A stretch of DNA of 64,000 bases, taken from positions 186,001-250,000 of the forward strand of contig NZ_ANHY01000005.1 of NCBI RefSeq assembly GCF_000315795.1. The letters are read 5' to 3'. The DNA is from Caenispirillum salinarum AK4. Its GTDB lineage: Bacteria > Pseudomonadota > Alphaproteobacteria > Rhodospirillales > Rhodospirillaceae. Shown in pieces: positions 17,047 to 29,013 of this stretch. The notes below the pieces were generated by a model. That model had not been told where the DNA came from. It ran no database searches and saw only the letters and a program-made list of their open reading frames with translations. Numbering within the stretch: the stretch's first letter is position 1; each line of letters opens with the position of its first letter. The translations under genes and the position numbers were made by a program.

Positions 17047-17367
17047 TCAGGCCGCTGCGCCGCTCTCCACCGGCAGGCCGCGCCGGCGACGGCGACGGCG
17101 GCGGCGGCGGAGCAGTCGGTCCGTCAGGCGGAACGGCCCCGGCCAGCGGCGGCTGAGGCGGACATAGCGGCGCCGCGCCCACAGCGAGGTGCGCAGGACG
17201 ATCAGCAGCCCCGCCAGGACCAGGGGCGTCCCCAGGGGTCCGGGAATGGGCGAGATGATCACCCCGACCAGGATCAGCACGCACCCCGCGCCGAGCCAGA
17301 GGCCGCGCACCATGCCGCCTGCCGCCCCGGACGGGCGCAGGCGGCGGAGCTTTTCCGCGAGCGTCAT
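17047..17367 (-). CDS. Small PGPGW-like membrane protein
   Basis: This is a 106-residue protein with two adjacent hydrophobic helices (about 21-39 and 44-60) linked by PIPGPLGTP. This resembles the conserved turn of the PGPGW family of small transmembrane proteins, although the final Gly-Trp is not kept. The C-terminal third is extremely arginine-rich, with ten consecutive arginines, probably cytoplasmic. It overlaps the CorC-like gene upstream by ATGA and is its likely operon partner. The function is unknown. Confidence 0.65.
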   Translation of the reverse strand: MTLAEKLRRLRPSGAAGGMVRGLWLGAGCVLILVGVIISPIPGPLGTPLVLAGLLIVLRTSLWARRRYVRLSRRWPGPFRLTDRLLRRRRRRRRRRGLPVESGAAA

Positions 17368-18671
17368 GCCCGGTCCTCCGTCGCGGACGGCGGCACGACC
17401 AGCACCTTGTCGATGCGCCGCCCGTCCATGTCCACCACCTCGAACCGGAAGCCGCCGCGGTCGAAGGCCTGGCCCGCGCGCGGCAGGGTGCGGAACTCGG
17501 TCAGGATGAAGCCCGCCAGCGTAGCGTAGCTGGCGTTCTCGCCCAGGCCGCGGAAGCCGATGACCTCGCCGGCGCGGGCGGCGTCCATGTCGCCGTCGAT
17601 CAGCCAGCTTCCGTCGTCGCGGCGGACGGCCTGTGGCACCCAGTTCTCGCCGTGCTCGGCCATGCCGCCGACCAGTTCCGCCAGAATGTCCGACGGCGTC
17701 ACCACGCCCTGCACGGCGCCGTACTCATCGACCACAACGGCCAGGTGCACGGGCGCGCGCTTCAGCCGCTCCAGCACCGACAGGGCGCCGGCGCTGTCGG
17801 GCACCACCTCGGCCGGGCGCACCAGCGCCGACAGATTGAAGTCGCGGCCGGACAGGACGATGTCCAGGATGTCCTTTGCCACCACGATGCCCACCAGGTC
17901 GTCGATCGCGTCCCGGCAGACCGGATAGCGCGAATGCTTCGTGGCGCGAAGGCGCGAGACGATGACGTCGTGCGCCTCGTTCAGGTCGAGCCAGTCGATC
18001 TCGCGCCGCGGCGTCATGATGGTGCGTACCTTGCGGTCGGCGAAGCGCATCACGGCCCGCATCATCTCGTTCTCCTCGGGCGCCAGGACGCCGGCGGCGG
18101 TGCTTTCACCGATGGCGGCCCTGATCTCGTCTTCGCTCATGGCGGTCTCCGTGGCTTCGATGCGCAGAAGGCGCAGAATGAGATGGCTGGAGCGGTCGAG
18201 CACCCAGACGAAGGGCGCCGCGACGGCCGACACCAGCCGCATGGGTCCGGCGGCCAGCGCCGCCATGCGCTCGGGATGGGCGAGCGCGATGCGCTTGGGC
18301 ACCAGCTCGCCGACGATCAGCGACAGGTAGGTGATGGCGCCGACCACCACCGCAAGCGCCAGTTCCTCGGCATAGGGGGCCAGTGCCGGAACCTCGGCCT
18401 CCAGCCAGCGGTCGAAGCGCCCGGCGACGGTCGCGCCCGAAAACGCGCCGGCCAGTACGCCGACCAGCGTGATGCCGATCTGCACCGTCGAGAGGAACCG
18501 GCCCTGGTTCTCCGCCAGGGCCATGGCGCGGCGCGCCCCGCCCGAGCCGGCCTCGGCCATGGCGGCCAGCCGCGCCCGGCGGGAGGACACCACGGCCAGT
18601 TCCGACATCGCCAGAAAGCCGTTGAACAGAACCAGCAGCACGATGATGCCGAGTTCAAACGTAAGAGACAT
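17364..18671 (-). CDS. CNNM/CorC-type hemolysin-family transporter
   Basis: This is a 435-residue membrane protein of the HlyC/CorC (CNNM, UPF0053) family, linked to Mg2+ or Co2+ extrusion. A DUF21 membrane domain (about 1-190) contains the SELAVVSSRRARL motif. Two CBS domains follow (about 205-325; IMTPRREIDWLD opens the first and DEYGAVQGVVTPSDI marks the second). The C-terminal transporter-associated domain covers about 345-425. A clear AAGGAAAGG ribosome site supports the ATG at 18671. It lies 63 bases downstream of a TerC-family gene, so the two may serve metal homeostasis together. Confidence 0.92.
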   Translation of the reverse strand: MSLTFELGIIVLLVLFNGFLAMSELAVVSSRRARLAAMAEAGSGGARRAMALAENQGRFLSTVQIGITLVGVLAGAFSGATVAGRFDRWLEAEVPALAPYAEELALAVVVGAITYLSLIVGELVPKRIALAHPERMAALAAGPMRLVSAVAAPFVWVLDRSSHLILRLLRIEATETAMSEDEIRAAIGESTAAGVLAPEENEMMRAVMRFADRKVRTIMTPRREIDWLDLNEAHDVIVSRLRATKHSRYPVCRDAIDDLVGIVVAKDILDIVLSGRDFNLSALVRPAEVVPDSAGALSVLERLKRAPVHLAVVVDEYGAVQGVVTPSDILAELVGGMAEHGENWVPQAVRRDDGSWLIDGDMDAARAGEVIGFRGLGENASYATLAGFILTEFRTLPRAGQAFDRGGFRFEVVDMDGRRIDKVLVVPPSATEDRA

Positions 18672-18734
18672 GTAACCTTTCCTTCGCGGCGGGCGGCAGC
18701 GGCAAGACCGCCGCCACCGCCCGTCGCCGTTTCC

Positions 18735-19757
18735 TTACTGGGTGCCGCCTTCCTGCGGCACCTGATCCGCCGCCACGACCGCCACCGGCGCCCGGCGCGT
18801 CTTGACCAGCGAGACGATGACACCGGCCGCCAGCAGGCCGAAGGTCACGCCCAGCGACAGGATGGCCGGCATCTTGCCGAAGAACTCGGCGTAGTAGATC
18901 TTCGAGCCGATGAAAATCAGCACCGCCGCCAGGGCGTACTTGAGATACGCGAAGCGGTGGACCATCGCCGCCAGCGCAAAGTACAGGGCGCGCAGGCCGA
19001 GGATGGCGAAGATGTTGCTGGTGTATACGATGAACGGGTCGGTGGTGATGGCGAACACCGCCGGCACGCTGTCCACCGCGAACAGCAAGTCGGACGCCTC
19101 CACCACGATCAGCGCCAGGAACAGCGGCGTCGCCCACCATGTCGCGCGGCCCGTCTGCGGGTCGGTGCGCTTCACCCAGAAGCGCTGGCCGTGCAGGTCG
19201 TCCGTCACCCGCAGGTGGCGGCGCAGGAAGCCGATCAGGGGGTTCTGCGACAGGTCCGCCGGGGCGTGGTCCTTGGCGAACAGCATCTTCAGGCCGGTCA
19301 GCACCAGGAAGGCGCCGAACAGGTAAAGCACCCAGTGGAACTGGCTGACCAGGACCGAGCCGGCGCCGATCATGATACCGCGCAGGATGATGACGCCCAG
19401 GATGCCCCAGAACAGCACGCGGTGCTGGTATTCGCGCGGAACGGCGAAGTACGTGAAGATCAGCGAAATGACGAAGACGTTGTCGAGCGACAGGCTTTTC
19501 TCGACAAAGTAGGCGGTCATGTACTGCACGCCCGCGGTCTCGCCCATGTACCACCACACCCAGCCGCCATAGGCGAGCGCGACGGCGATATAGAAGGCCG
19601 ACAGCTTCAGGCTTTCGGGCACGCCGATGGCGTGCGCCTTGCGGTGGAGGACGCCCAGGTCGAGCACCAGCAGCGTCACCACGATGCCGGCGAACGTCAT
19701 CCACGCCCATGCCGGCTTGCCGAGCACGGGCGCGAAAAACAGATCAAGAAATTCCAA
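18735..19757 (-). CDS. TerC-family membrane protein (Alx-like)
   Basis: This is a 340-residue integral membrane protein with about nine transmembrane helices. The family signatures LSLDNVFV (near residue 88) and EASDLLFAVDSVPA (near 210) carry the conserved acidic residues in membrane helices. E. coli Alx of this family exports manganese and responds to alkaline pH; other members link to tellurite resistance. The start is a TTG at 19757 with GGAGG 8 bases upstream, and no in-frame ATG precedes the first helix. It precedes the CorC-like gene on the same strand. Metal specificity is inferred from the family. Confidence 0.92.
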   Translation of the reverse strand: MEFLDLFFAPVLGKPAWAWMTFAGIVVTLLVLDLGVLHRKAHAIGVPESLKLSAFYIAVALAYGGWVWWYMGETAGVQYMTAYFVEKSLSLDNVFVISLIFTYFAVPREYQHRVLFWGILGVIILRGIMIGAGSVLVSQFHWVLYLFGAFLVLTGLKMLFAKDHAPADLSQNPLIGFLRRHLRVTDDLHGQRFWVKRTDPQTGRATWWATPLFLALIVVEASDLLFAVDSVPAVFAITTDPFIVYTSNIFAILGLRALYFALAAMVHRFAYLKYALAAVLIFIGSKIYYAEFFGKMPAILSLGVTFGLLAAGVIVSLVKTRRAPVAVVAADQVPQEGGTQ

Positions 19758-19893
19758 GGGGAGAGCCTCCGGCCCGCTCCTGGCGCCGCGTCAGCGCGTT
19801 GGGAACGAAAGGTCCGACATCGCGACGACCGCCGTCATCGCCAGAGGGGCCCGGACCGGGACGCTCAACAGATAAGCCGGCGCCGGGGCGCCG

Positions 19894-20781
19894 TCAAGAT
19901 GCTGCCGATGAAGATGCCGGCACCGCCGGCGCGTCGGCCTTCGCGGCCGCCTCCTTGGCCTCGCGCGCCTCGGTGATGCGCTCGTGCAGGGCCTCCATGA
20001 TCTCGCGCGTGGCGGCGGCCTCGATCGCTTCGGCCTCGGCGGTGGGCACGAAGACGGTCACCGTCGCACGGTACTTGCCGAGGTCGGTGGTCGAAAACCG
20101 CAGCCGCACGGTCGGTTCCTGGATGTCGACGCCGCTGCGCCGCTCGATCTGGGCGTTGGCCTTGGCGGCGTCGGCGGCGAAGGGGGCGACATGGCGCTCC
20201 ACCACCGCGCGGATGGCGGCTTCTTCCCGGAACAGGTTGAAGGCCGGATCGACGGTGATGTTGAAGCTGTGGAAGGCGAAGCTGCGCAGCAGGTTCATGT
20301 TGCGCACGGGCGAGGTCAGGAAGGCGCTGTTGGGCATGACCACGGTGCGGCCCGTGTAGTGGCTGCCGTCGATTTCCTGAAGCGTCGTCGCAAAGATGTT
20401 GTGGTCCACCACCTCGCCGCGCACAGCCCCGATCTCGACCCAGTCGCCCACCGAGAACGCCCGCGAGGACGTGCGCATGAACGAGCCCGAAAAACACAGG
20501 ATCAGTTCCTTGGTCGCCACCACGATGGCGACGGCCACCGCCGTCAGCGACAGGGCCAGCGCCTGCAACTGCGGCGCCCAGATGAGCATGAGCCCGACCA
20601 GGAGCAGGAACCACGCGGCGTTCTTCAGGTTGGCGGTCCACCGCCGCTGAACGTGCGGGGCCGCCCGCGTCCGCCGCCGCACGAAGCGGACGGCAAGCGT
20701 GGTGATGAGGAAGACCGCGACGACGAGAAGCAGGGACTCTGTCACGTCGGGAGACAGGAGGGTTTCGGGTAGCCAGGACAT
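19894..20781 (-). CDS. MscS-family mechanosensitive channel
   Basis: This is a small-conductance mechanosensitive channel homologue of about 295 residues. Two or three N-terminal hydrophobic helices (about 13-30 and 58-95) lead to the MscS beta domain with SVGDWVEIG and VMPNSAFLTSPVRN, then a C-terminal alpha/beta domain ending in an Ala/Lys-rich tail. It would release solutes during osmotic downshift. I chose the ATG at 20781 (MSWLPET), but the frame is open to an ATG at 20874 that adds a basic N-terminus; neither has a good ribosome site. Confidence 0.85.
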   Translation of the reverse strand: MSWLPETLLSPDVTESLLLVVAVFLITTLAVRFVRRRTRAAPHVQRRWTANLKNAAWFLLLVGLMLIWAPQLQALALSLTAVAVAIVVATKELILCFSGSFMRTSSRAFSVGDWVEIGAVRGEVVDHNIFATTLQEIDGSHYTGRTVVMPNSAFLTSPVRNMNLLRSFAFHSFNITVDPAFNLFREEAAIRAVVERHVAPFAADAAKANAQIERRSGVDIQEPTVRLRFSTTDLGKYRATVTVFVPTAEAEAIEAAATREIMEALHERITEAREAKEAAAKADAPAVPASSSAAS

Positions 20782-21008
20782 GCGAAGGGAGGGTCGGGAC
20801 AGTGGAGGGACAGGCGCCGGGGATCGAGCCCCGTGCCACGAACATACATATTGTCCGCGGCGGAAAATCTCCATGGCCGATTTGCACTTTCGGGTTCACC
20901 CGCCCCCTTTCGCCGCATCGGGACGGGCGCCCTAACCTGGATCAATGCGCCGCCCCGCCGGCCGCCTACCCTTGAGGGAGACCGAACCACCAGGGCGGGA
21001 GCGGCATC

Positions 21009-23778
<2,770 letters not shown>

Positions 23779-23782
<4 letters not shown>

Positions 23783-24804
23783 GCACCCAGACCCTTCCGC
23801 CAATCCCGCAAACGGCCACCACCACCTACCGCGAGTGCGTGCGCGAGGCCATCCGCGACGCGCTCGCCCGCGACGACCGGGTGTTCCTGATGGGGGAGGA
23901 CGTTGGGCATTACGGCGGCTGCTACGCCGTCACCAAGGGGCTTCTGGCGGAGTTCGGGCCGGACCGCATCCGCGACACGCCCCTTTCCGAAAGCACCTTC
24001 ACGGGGGCGGGCATCGGCGCGGCGCTGAACGGGATGCGGCCGATCGTGGAGATCATGACGGTCAACTTCAGCCTTCTCGCCATGGACCAGATCGTCAACG
24101 GCGCCGCGACGCTGCTGCACATGAGCGGCGGACAGTTCACCGTGCCGCTGGTCATCCGCATGGCGACCGGCGCCGGCCGGCAACTGGCGGCCCAGCATTC
24201 CCACAGCCTGGAAGGCTGGTACGCCCACGTCCCCGGCCTGCGCATCCTCGCCCCCGCCACCCTCACCGATGCGCGCGGGATGCTCTGGCCGGCGCTTGAG
24301 GACCCGGACCCCGTGCTGATCTTCGAGCACGTGATGCTCTACAACGCCACCGGCCCCACGCCCGACGCGGATACGGTGAAGGCCGTGGACATCACCCACG
24401 CCGCCCGCCGGCGCGAAGGGACCGATGTTGCGCTCATCACCTACGGCGGGATGCTCGGCCGCACGCTGGAGGCCGCCGAGGCGCTGGAGAAGGACGGCAT
24501 CTCGGCCGAGGTCATCGACCTGCGCGTCCTGCGCCCGCTGGACGAGGACACAGTGCTGTCCGCCGTCCGCCGCACCCGCCGCGCCGTGGTGGTGGACGAA
24601 GGCTGGCGCAGCGGCAGCCTCTCGGCCGAGATCAGCGCCCGGATCATGGACCAGGCCTTCTGGGACCTGGACGCGCCGGTGGCCCGGGTGTGCTCGGCGG
24701 AGGTGCCCATGCCCTACGCCAAACACCTGGAACAGGCCGCCCTTCCCTCGGTGGAGGCCATCGTGCAGGCCGCGCGGGGGACGCTCGGCAAGGGGGCGCC
24801 ATGA
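23779..24804 (+). CDS. 2-oxoacid dehydrogenase E1 component, beta subunit
   Basis: This is a 341-residue E1 beta subunit. Family elements are [12 protein letters not shown] (about residues 36-47) carrying the catalytic Glu, RIRDTPLSE (near 67), and a C-terminal transketolase domain with [12 protein letters not shown] near 245. The ATG at 23779 overlaps the E1 alpha stop by ATGA, and the stop overlaps the E2 start in the same way. Such tight coupling fits a stoichiometric alpha2-beta2 complex with E2. Confidence 0.93.
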
Positions 24805-25973
24805 GCACCTTCAAGATGCCGTCCCTGGGCGCGGACATGGAGGCCGGGCGGCTGGTGGAATGGCTGAAGAAGCCCGGCGAACAGGTTGAACGCGGCGACA
24901 TCATCGCCGTGGTGGAGACCCAGAAGGGCGCCATCGAGGTGGAATGCTTCCAGCCCGGCATCCTCGGCCGGCTGCTGGTGGACCCCGGCACCACCGTTCC
25001 CGTCGGCACCCCCATGGCCGTCATCGACGACGGGAAGGACGAGGAGCCGGCGCCGGCCGCCCCAGCGCAGGCGCGCGAGCCGGCCATGGCGGACGCGGCC
25101 CAAGCCCCCATCGCGCCACCTCCCGCCCCAAGCCGCGCCGTCGCCTCCCCGGCGGCGCGGCGTATGGCGGCGGAGCGGGGCGTGGACCTTGCGGCCCTTA
25201 CCGGCACCGGCCCCGGCGGCGCCATCATCAGCACGGACGTGGAGCAGGCCGCCCGCGCGGCCCCCGCTCCGGCCCCCGAGCGCAAGCCCGGCCGCGTCGA
25301 CCCCGCCGCCATGCGCCAGGCCATCGCGGCGGCCATGGCGCGGTCCAAGCGGGAGATCCCGCACTACTACCTGTCGGCCACGATGGATGCCTCCCGCGCC
25401 GTGGCGTGGCTGGACGCCTTCAACGCCGACCGCCCGGCCGCCGACCGGCTGCTCATGACGCTGGTGCTGGGCAAGGCCGTGGCGCTGGCGCTGAAAAAGC
25501 ACCCCATGCTCAACGGCCATTACGGGGCGGAGGGGTTCGCGCCGGCGGACCACGTGCATCTCGGCATGGCGATCGCCCTGCGCGGCGGCGGGCTGACGGC
25601 GCCCGCTCTGCACAACGCGGATGCGCGCAGCCTGCCCGACCTCATGGCCGGCTTCCGCGACCTCGTGGCCCGTGCGCGTGCCGGGACGCTCCGAAGCTCC
25701 GAGATGTCGGACGCGACGGTCACCGTCAGCAGCCTGGGGGAGCGCGGGGTGGATGCGCTGATGCCCATCATCACGCCGCCGCAGGTCGCCATCGTCGGCT
25801 TCGGCGCCGTGCTGCGCCGCCCGTGGGTGGCCGACGACGGCGCGACGCTGGAGGTCCGCCCGGTGGTGACCACCAGCCTGGCCGCCGACCACCGGGTGAG
25901 CGACGGCCATCGCGGCGCCCTGTTCCTGCGCGACCTGGACGCCCTTCTGCAAGACCCGGAGGCCCTGACATGA
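24801..25973 (+). CDS. 2-oxoacid dehydrogenase E2 (dihydrolipoyl acyltransferase)
   Basis: This is a 390-residue E2 core protein. The single lipoyl domain (1-78) has its attachment lysine at Lys42 ([10 protein letters not shown]). An Ala/Pro-rich linker follows, then a peripheral-subunit binding domain (about 114-150; [15 protein letters not shown]), and the CoA acyltransferase domain (about 170-390) with the active-site DHRVSDG near the C-terminus. The binding domain implies that E3 is recruited from elsewhere, because no dihydrolipoyl dehydrogenase gene is in the operon. It overlaps the acyl carrier protein gene by ATGA. Confidence 0.93.
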   Translation: MSTFKMPSLGADMEAGRLVEWLKKPGEQVERGDIIAVVETQKGAIEVECFQPGILGRLLVDPGTTVPVGTPMAVIDDGKDEEPAPAAPAQAREPAMADAAQAPIAPPPAPSRAVASPAARRMAAERGVDLAALTGTGPGGAIISTDVEQAARAAPAPAPERKPGRVDPAAMRQAIAAAMARSKREIPHYYLSATMDASRAVAWLDAFNADRPAADRLLMTLVLGKAVALALKKHPMLNGHYGAEGFAPADHVHLGMAIALRGGGLTAPALHNADARSLPDLMAGFRDLVARARAGTLRSSEMSDATVTVSSLGERGVDALMPIITPPQVAIVGFGAVLRRPWVADDGATLEVRPVVTTSLAADHRVSDGHRGALFLRDLDALLQDPEALT

Positions 25974-26224
25974 CCACCACCGCCGCCACCGACCTGCGCG
26001 CCGCCGTGATCGACGAGCTGCGCGCGCTCACGCCCGAGACCGACCCCGCCGACATCCCCGAGGACGCCGACATCCGCGAGGCGCTGGACTTCGACAGCAT
26101 GGACGTCCTGAACTTCGTCACCGGGCTGTCAAAGCGCCTGAACGTGGACATCCCCGAGCGCGACGTGCCGGAGGTGCTGACCATCGCCGGCGCCGTCGCC
26201 TATCTGACCGAAGCGAGTGGATGA
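25970..26224 (+). CDS. Acyl carrier protein
   Basis: This is an 84-residue acidic carrier protein. The phosphopantetheine attachment site is Ser43 in FDSMDVLNF, with the usual hydrophobic helix following. It is not the fatty-acid AcpP, whose motif is DSLD. It is the last gene of the acyl-CoA synthetase/E1/E2 operon and overlaps E2 by four bases. A carrier here suggests that acyl units made by the dehydrogenase or ligase are moved onto a protein carrier rather than only onto CoA, which is an inference from gene order. Confidence 0.85.
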   Translation: MTTTAATDLRAAVIDELRALTPETDPADIPEDADIREALDFDSMDVLNFVTGLSKRLNVDIPERDVPEVLTIAGAVAYLTEASG

Positions 26225-26236
26225 AAGGCGCCCGGG

Positions 26237-26440
26237 TCAGCGGTCCGTCTTATGGCGAACCCCTGCCTGCTGCTTGTGGAACAGTGCCTCGCCGTGGCGC
26301 CTGATCCGCTCCAGCCAAATGTCGGCCTGGGCCGAGGCAACACCGAACTTCTCTATTGCGGCATGACGAAGCAGTTGGTGCTCCGCCATGATCGTCGCCG
26401 GAAAGACCGCCGGATCATCGGTGTTCACGCAAAGATGCAC
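26237..26440 (-). pseudogene. C-terminal remnant of an adenosine deaminase-like gene
   Basis: About 60 residues match the C-terminus of the adenosine deaminase superfamily: the metal-site motif VNTDDPAVF is followed by EHQLLRHAAIEKFG and WLERIRRHGEALF. Functional enzymes are about 330 residues or more and need upstream His and Glu metal ligands, which are missing. The frame stays open a little further upstream, but similarity fades by about 26480, next to the end of the iron-locus operon. It is probably a decayed fragment, not a working gene. Confidence 0.6.
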
Positions 26441-26490
26441 GGCACCCCTTCTCAGGCCGGGTCGCGGTGCGTATCGCAGCCGTAGCGTGA

Positions 26491-26509
26491 GCCGCCCGCG
26501 CCGGGCGGC
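26491..26509 (-). terminator. Hairpin at end of iron locus 1 operon
   Basis: GCCGCCCG (26491-26498) pairs with CGGGCGGC (26502-26509) around a 3-base loop, directly beyond the stop of the DUF3325-like gene at 26512 on the minus strand. There is no U-tract. Confidence 0.5.
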
Positions 26510-26511
26510 CC

Positions 26512-27078
26512 CTACCGCGGCCCGGCGGCCCGTGTGGGCGGGTGGGTTTCGACCGCGTGCAGGCGGGGCTCGGAGGCCGGGGCCGGGGCCGGAACCGACG
26601 GGCGGGCCTGCAATGCGGCCAGTTCCGCCTCAAGGACGGCCAGGCGTGCCTCCAGGGCGGCGACACGGGCACTGGTCCCGGAGGCGTCCGCGGTGCGGGT
26701 CGGCGGGTCCGCCCGTCTCGCCATGCCGACAAGCGCCCGGCGGGCCGGGACGAGCGCGGGCAGGCGCGCAACGTGCCGCCGCCACCGCCCGGCGGCCACG
26801 GCCGACATCAGCCGCTGCGCAAGCGGCGGCGGCACGGCCGCCAGGGCCCAGCCGGCGGCGGTGGTCGCGCCGCACCAGATGACAACGTCGGCCGGTGTGC
26901 CGAGAGCCGCCAGGATCAGGCCGGGCGCCAGCACGAGCCCCCACGCGGGCAGGGGCCGCAGGGGCACGGGGCGCGGCGGCAGGCGGAAGACCCGGCGGCG
27001 CTTGGGATCGGCGACCGCCAGGCGGCCGATGGCTATGAGCGTCGCCGCGATGGCGATGAGCGTCCAGGCCCCGTTCAT
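26512..27078 (-). CDS. DUF3325-like membrane protein with C-terminal extension
   Basis: This is a 188-residue protein. Three hydrophobic helices (about 3-20, 45-60 and 65-83) with an intervening PKRRRVFRLP loop resemble the DUF3325 family, which occurs with DUF3649 and PepSY proteins beside siderophore receptors. The family is usually near 100 residues. Here an extra basic region and a heptad-like helix (VAALEARLAVLEAELAALQ region, about 145-163) suggest a coiled-coil tail. It overlaps the PepSY gene by ATGA. The function is unknown; a role in iron reduction or release is a guess from context. Confidence 0.65.
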   Translation of the reverse strand: MNGAWTLIAIAATLIAIGRLAVADPKRRRVFRLPPRPVPLRPLPAWGLVLAPGLILAALGTPADVVIWCGATTAAGWALAAVPPPLAQRLMSAVAAGRWRRHVARLPALVPARRALVGMARRADPPTRTADASGTSARVAALEARLAVLEAELAALQARPSVPAPAPASEPRLHAVETHPPTRAAGPR

Positions 27079-28667
27079 TCGGCAGGCTCCATCTTTTCGG
27101 TCCGCGAATGACGCGACCACCGCCCGACCCAGCCGCGGTGCCGCGCCAGCGCCGCCGCCCCGGCGGCCAGAAGCAGCCCGTCGACGGCAACCACCACGCC
27201 ATGCCCCTGCGCCAGGGCATTGGCCCAACTCGTACCGCCGCAGGCCAGCCGCACGGCGGGCAGCAAAAGGCAGCCGTAGGCGAACAGCGCCAGGTAGAGC
27301 CGCCGCAGCCGCCCCACGTCGGCCATGCGCCAGGCAAGTGCCAGGCAGCCAAGGGCGGCGGCGAAGAAGCCGGCGGGCGTCCAGGTCAGCGCGGCGGCGG
27401 TGCCGAAGGGCTGGGCCAGGAAAAAGACGTGCGCGCAGGCGACCATCGCCAGCGGCACGCCGCACCCGGTCGCCAGGACGGCCCGGCCGAAGGCGCGCCA
27501 CAGGGGGTCGGCGTCGCGCCGCCGCACCCACAGCCGCAGCCCCGACAGGATGACGAAGCACATGGCGCCCCCCAGCGCGCCCCAGACCGCCTTGGAGGCC
27601 AGCCCGGCGAAGTCCCCGGTGTGTAGGGGCCAGATCAGCCCGACCAAAGTGCTGCCGGCCGAGGGCGTGTTGCCGATGGTCGGCTTGGGACCCAAAAAGG
27701 TGCCGGTCGCGGTCTCGAACACCATGCTTCCCCAGGACAGCCGGCCCGGCGCCGCGGGATGCCAGACATGGGCCCGCGAATCCGCGCGCCCGTAGTTCGT
27801 GATGGACAGGAATGTGGGCGCGGTGCCGCCCTCCTCGGTGGCGCGGGCGATCATACGGTCCAGATCGGCCGGCGGCGCGCGCCGGGCATCCTCGGCGGCC
27901 GTCGGCTGGAACAGCGACGCCCGCAGCCGGTCCTGGTCGCCGGCATAGGCGACCTCCGCCAAGAGCGGTCGGGTGACGGTGCCGGCGAAGCTGTAGTAGG
28001 AGCCGGTGAAGGCGAGGATGACGGCGAACGGCAGTCCCCAGGTGGCCGCCAGGACGTGCCGGTCGCGCACGCTGGCCAGGCGGCCGCCGGGGCGCTCGGC
28101 GACGAACAGGTCGCGGATCAGGTGGCGGTGCATGAGCCCTCCCGTCAACGCCGCTGCCATCATCAGAAGCCCGAGAATCCCGGTGGCGACCAGTCCCCAC
28201 GGATCGGGCAAAAACAGCTCCACGTGCAGATGCACCAGAAAGTATTCAAGCGCGCTTCGCACCCAGAGGGACGGCTCGGTCCAGACGAAGCCTTCCGCCC
28301 GGTCGAGCACCGCGCCCGTGGCCGGGTCGATGTGGAACAGAGTGCCGTAGTCCTCTGTCTTGCCGCTTTCCGGGTGGGGGATATGCGTATGAAAGAAGGC
28401 CACGAGGTTGCCGCGGGCATCGCGCCAGATGCCCACCTCTTCGCGCATGGCATTGGGCATCTTGTCGGCCAGGTTGCGCACGATGCCGTCGATGGGCGCA
28501 TCCAGGGTCTTGGGCGCGCTGACGCCGACCGACCAGCGCTCGATCTCCGGGGAGAACACCGCCAGGGTTCCGGTGCTGACGACGACGAACAGCAGCAGGC
28601 CGAGGATGGTCCCCGACCAGCCGTGCACGGCCGTCAGCCGCTTCATCTGGGATTGCGTGAGTGCCAT
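27075..28667 (-). CDS. PepSY-associated membrane protein (PiuB-like)
   Basis: This is a 530-residue inner-membrane protein. The first helix (about 17-40, with HGWSGTILGLLLF) and later helices at about 140-165, 200-220, 350-375 and in a C-terminal cluster flank a large PepSY-type periplasmic region. Proteins of this kind accompany TonB receptors and are thought to help reduce or release iron from siderophores in the periplasm. Histidines in membrane helices near residues 15 and 145 could bind haem, as in related reductases. It lies between the DUF3649 and DUF3325 genes in the order usual for such loci. Confidence 0.88.
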   Translation of the reverse strand: MALTQSQMKRLTAVHGWSGTILGLLLFVVVSTGTLAVFSPEIERWSVGVSAPKTLDAPIDGIVRNLADKMPNAMREEVGIWRDARGNLVAFFHTHIPHPESGKTEDYGTLFHIDPATGAVLDRAEGFVWTEPSLWVRSALEYFLVHLHVELFLPDPWGLVATGILGLLMMAAALTGGLMHRHLIRDLFVAERPGGRLASVRDRHVLAATWGLPFAVILAFTGSYYSFAGTVTRPLLAEVAYAGDQDRLRASLFQPTAAEDARRAPPADLDRMIARATEEGGTAPTFLSITNYGRADSRAHVWHPAAPGRLSWGSMVFETATGTFLGPKPTIGNTPSAGSTLVGLIWPLHTGDFAGLASKAVWGALGGAMCFVILSGLRLWVRRRDADPLWRAFGRAVLATGCGVPLAMVACAHVFFLAQPFGTAAALTWTPAGFFAAALGCLALAWRMADVGRLRRLYLALFAYGCLLLPAVRLACGGTSWANALAQGHGVVVAVDGLLLAAGAAALARHRGWVGRWSRHSRTEKMEPAE

Positions 28668-28683
28668 GGTGCCTGTGCTCCCG

Positions 28684-29013
28684 TCACCCGAAGGCCATGA
28701 AGCCGCCGATGAGGACGGCGTTGACGGCCGAGGCGCCGCCGATGACGGCGACGCCCCGCACCAGGTTTTCCTCGACGATGGTGTAGAGGAACACCAGCGC
28801 CCACAGCAGCGGTGCGAGCACCAGCGGCCAGACCAGATGGTTGACGCCCGCCTGCCCGGCCGGCAGCCACACGGGCATGGCCGCCATCAGCAGCACGGAC
28901 CCGGCCAGCGCCCCCGGCCCGGCCAGCAGCCAGCGGGTGAGGCGGGGATGGGCCCGCACCGCATCCGCCGCCCGCCGCAGGGTGCCGGTCGTGGCCGCCG
29001 CCAGGTCTTTCAT
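28684..29013 (-). CDS. DUF3649-family small membrane protein
   Basis: This is a 109-residue protein with three hydrophobic helices (about 29-46, 58-77 and 85-107). It matches the DUF3649 'iron transporter' family by length, position and pattern (LAGPGALAGSVLL and a C-terminal small-residue helix). Its ATG overlaps the TonB receptor stop (TGATG), so it is translationally coupled to the receptor and lies 16 bases before the PepSY gene. It is of unknown biochemical role. Confidence 0.75.
   Translation of the reverse strand: MKDLAAATTGTLRRAADAVRAHPRLTRWLLAGPGALAGSVLLMAAMPVWLPAGQAGVNHLVWPLVLAPLLWALVFLYTIVEENLVRGVAVIGGASAVNAVLIGGFMAFG

Noticed and set aside
18735-19893. Possible yybP-ykoY (manganese) riboswitch upstream of the TerC-family gene
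   Set aside because: The 136 bases before the TTG start have GC-rich stems, but I could not find the conserved loop sequences of that riboswitch class.
26237-26440. 67-residue frame taken as an intact small gene
   Set aside because: It lacks a ribosome site and matches only the tail of a much larger enzyme family.
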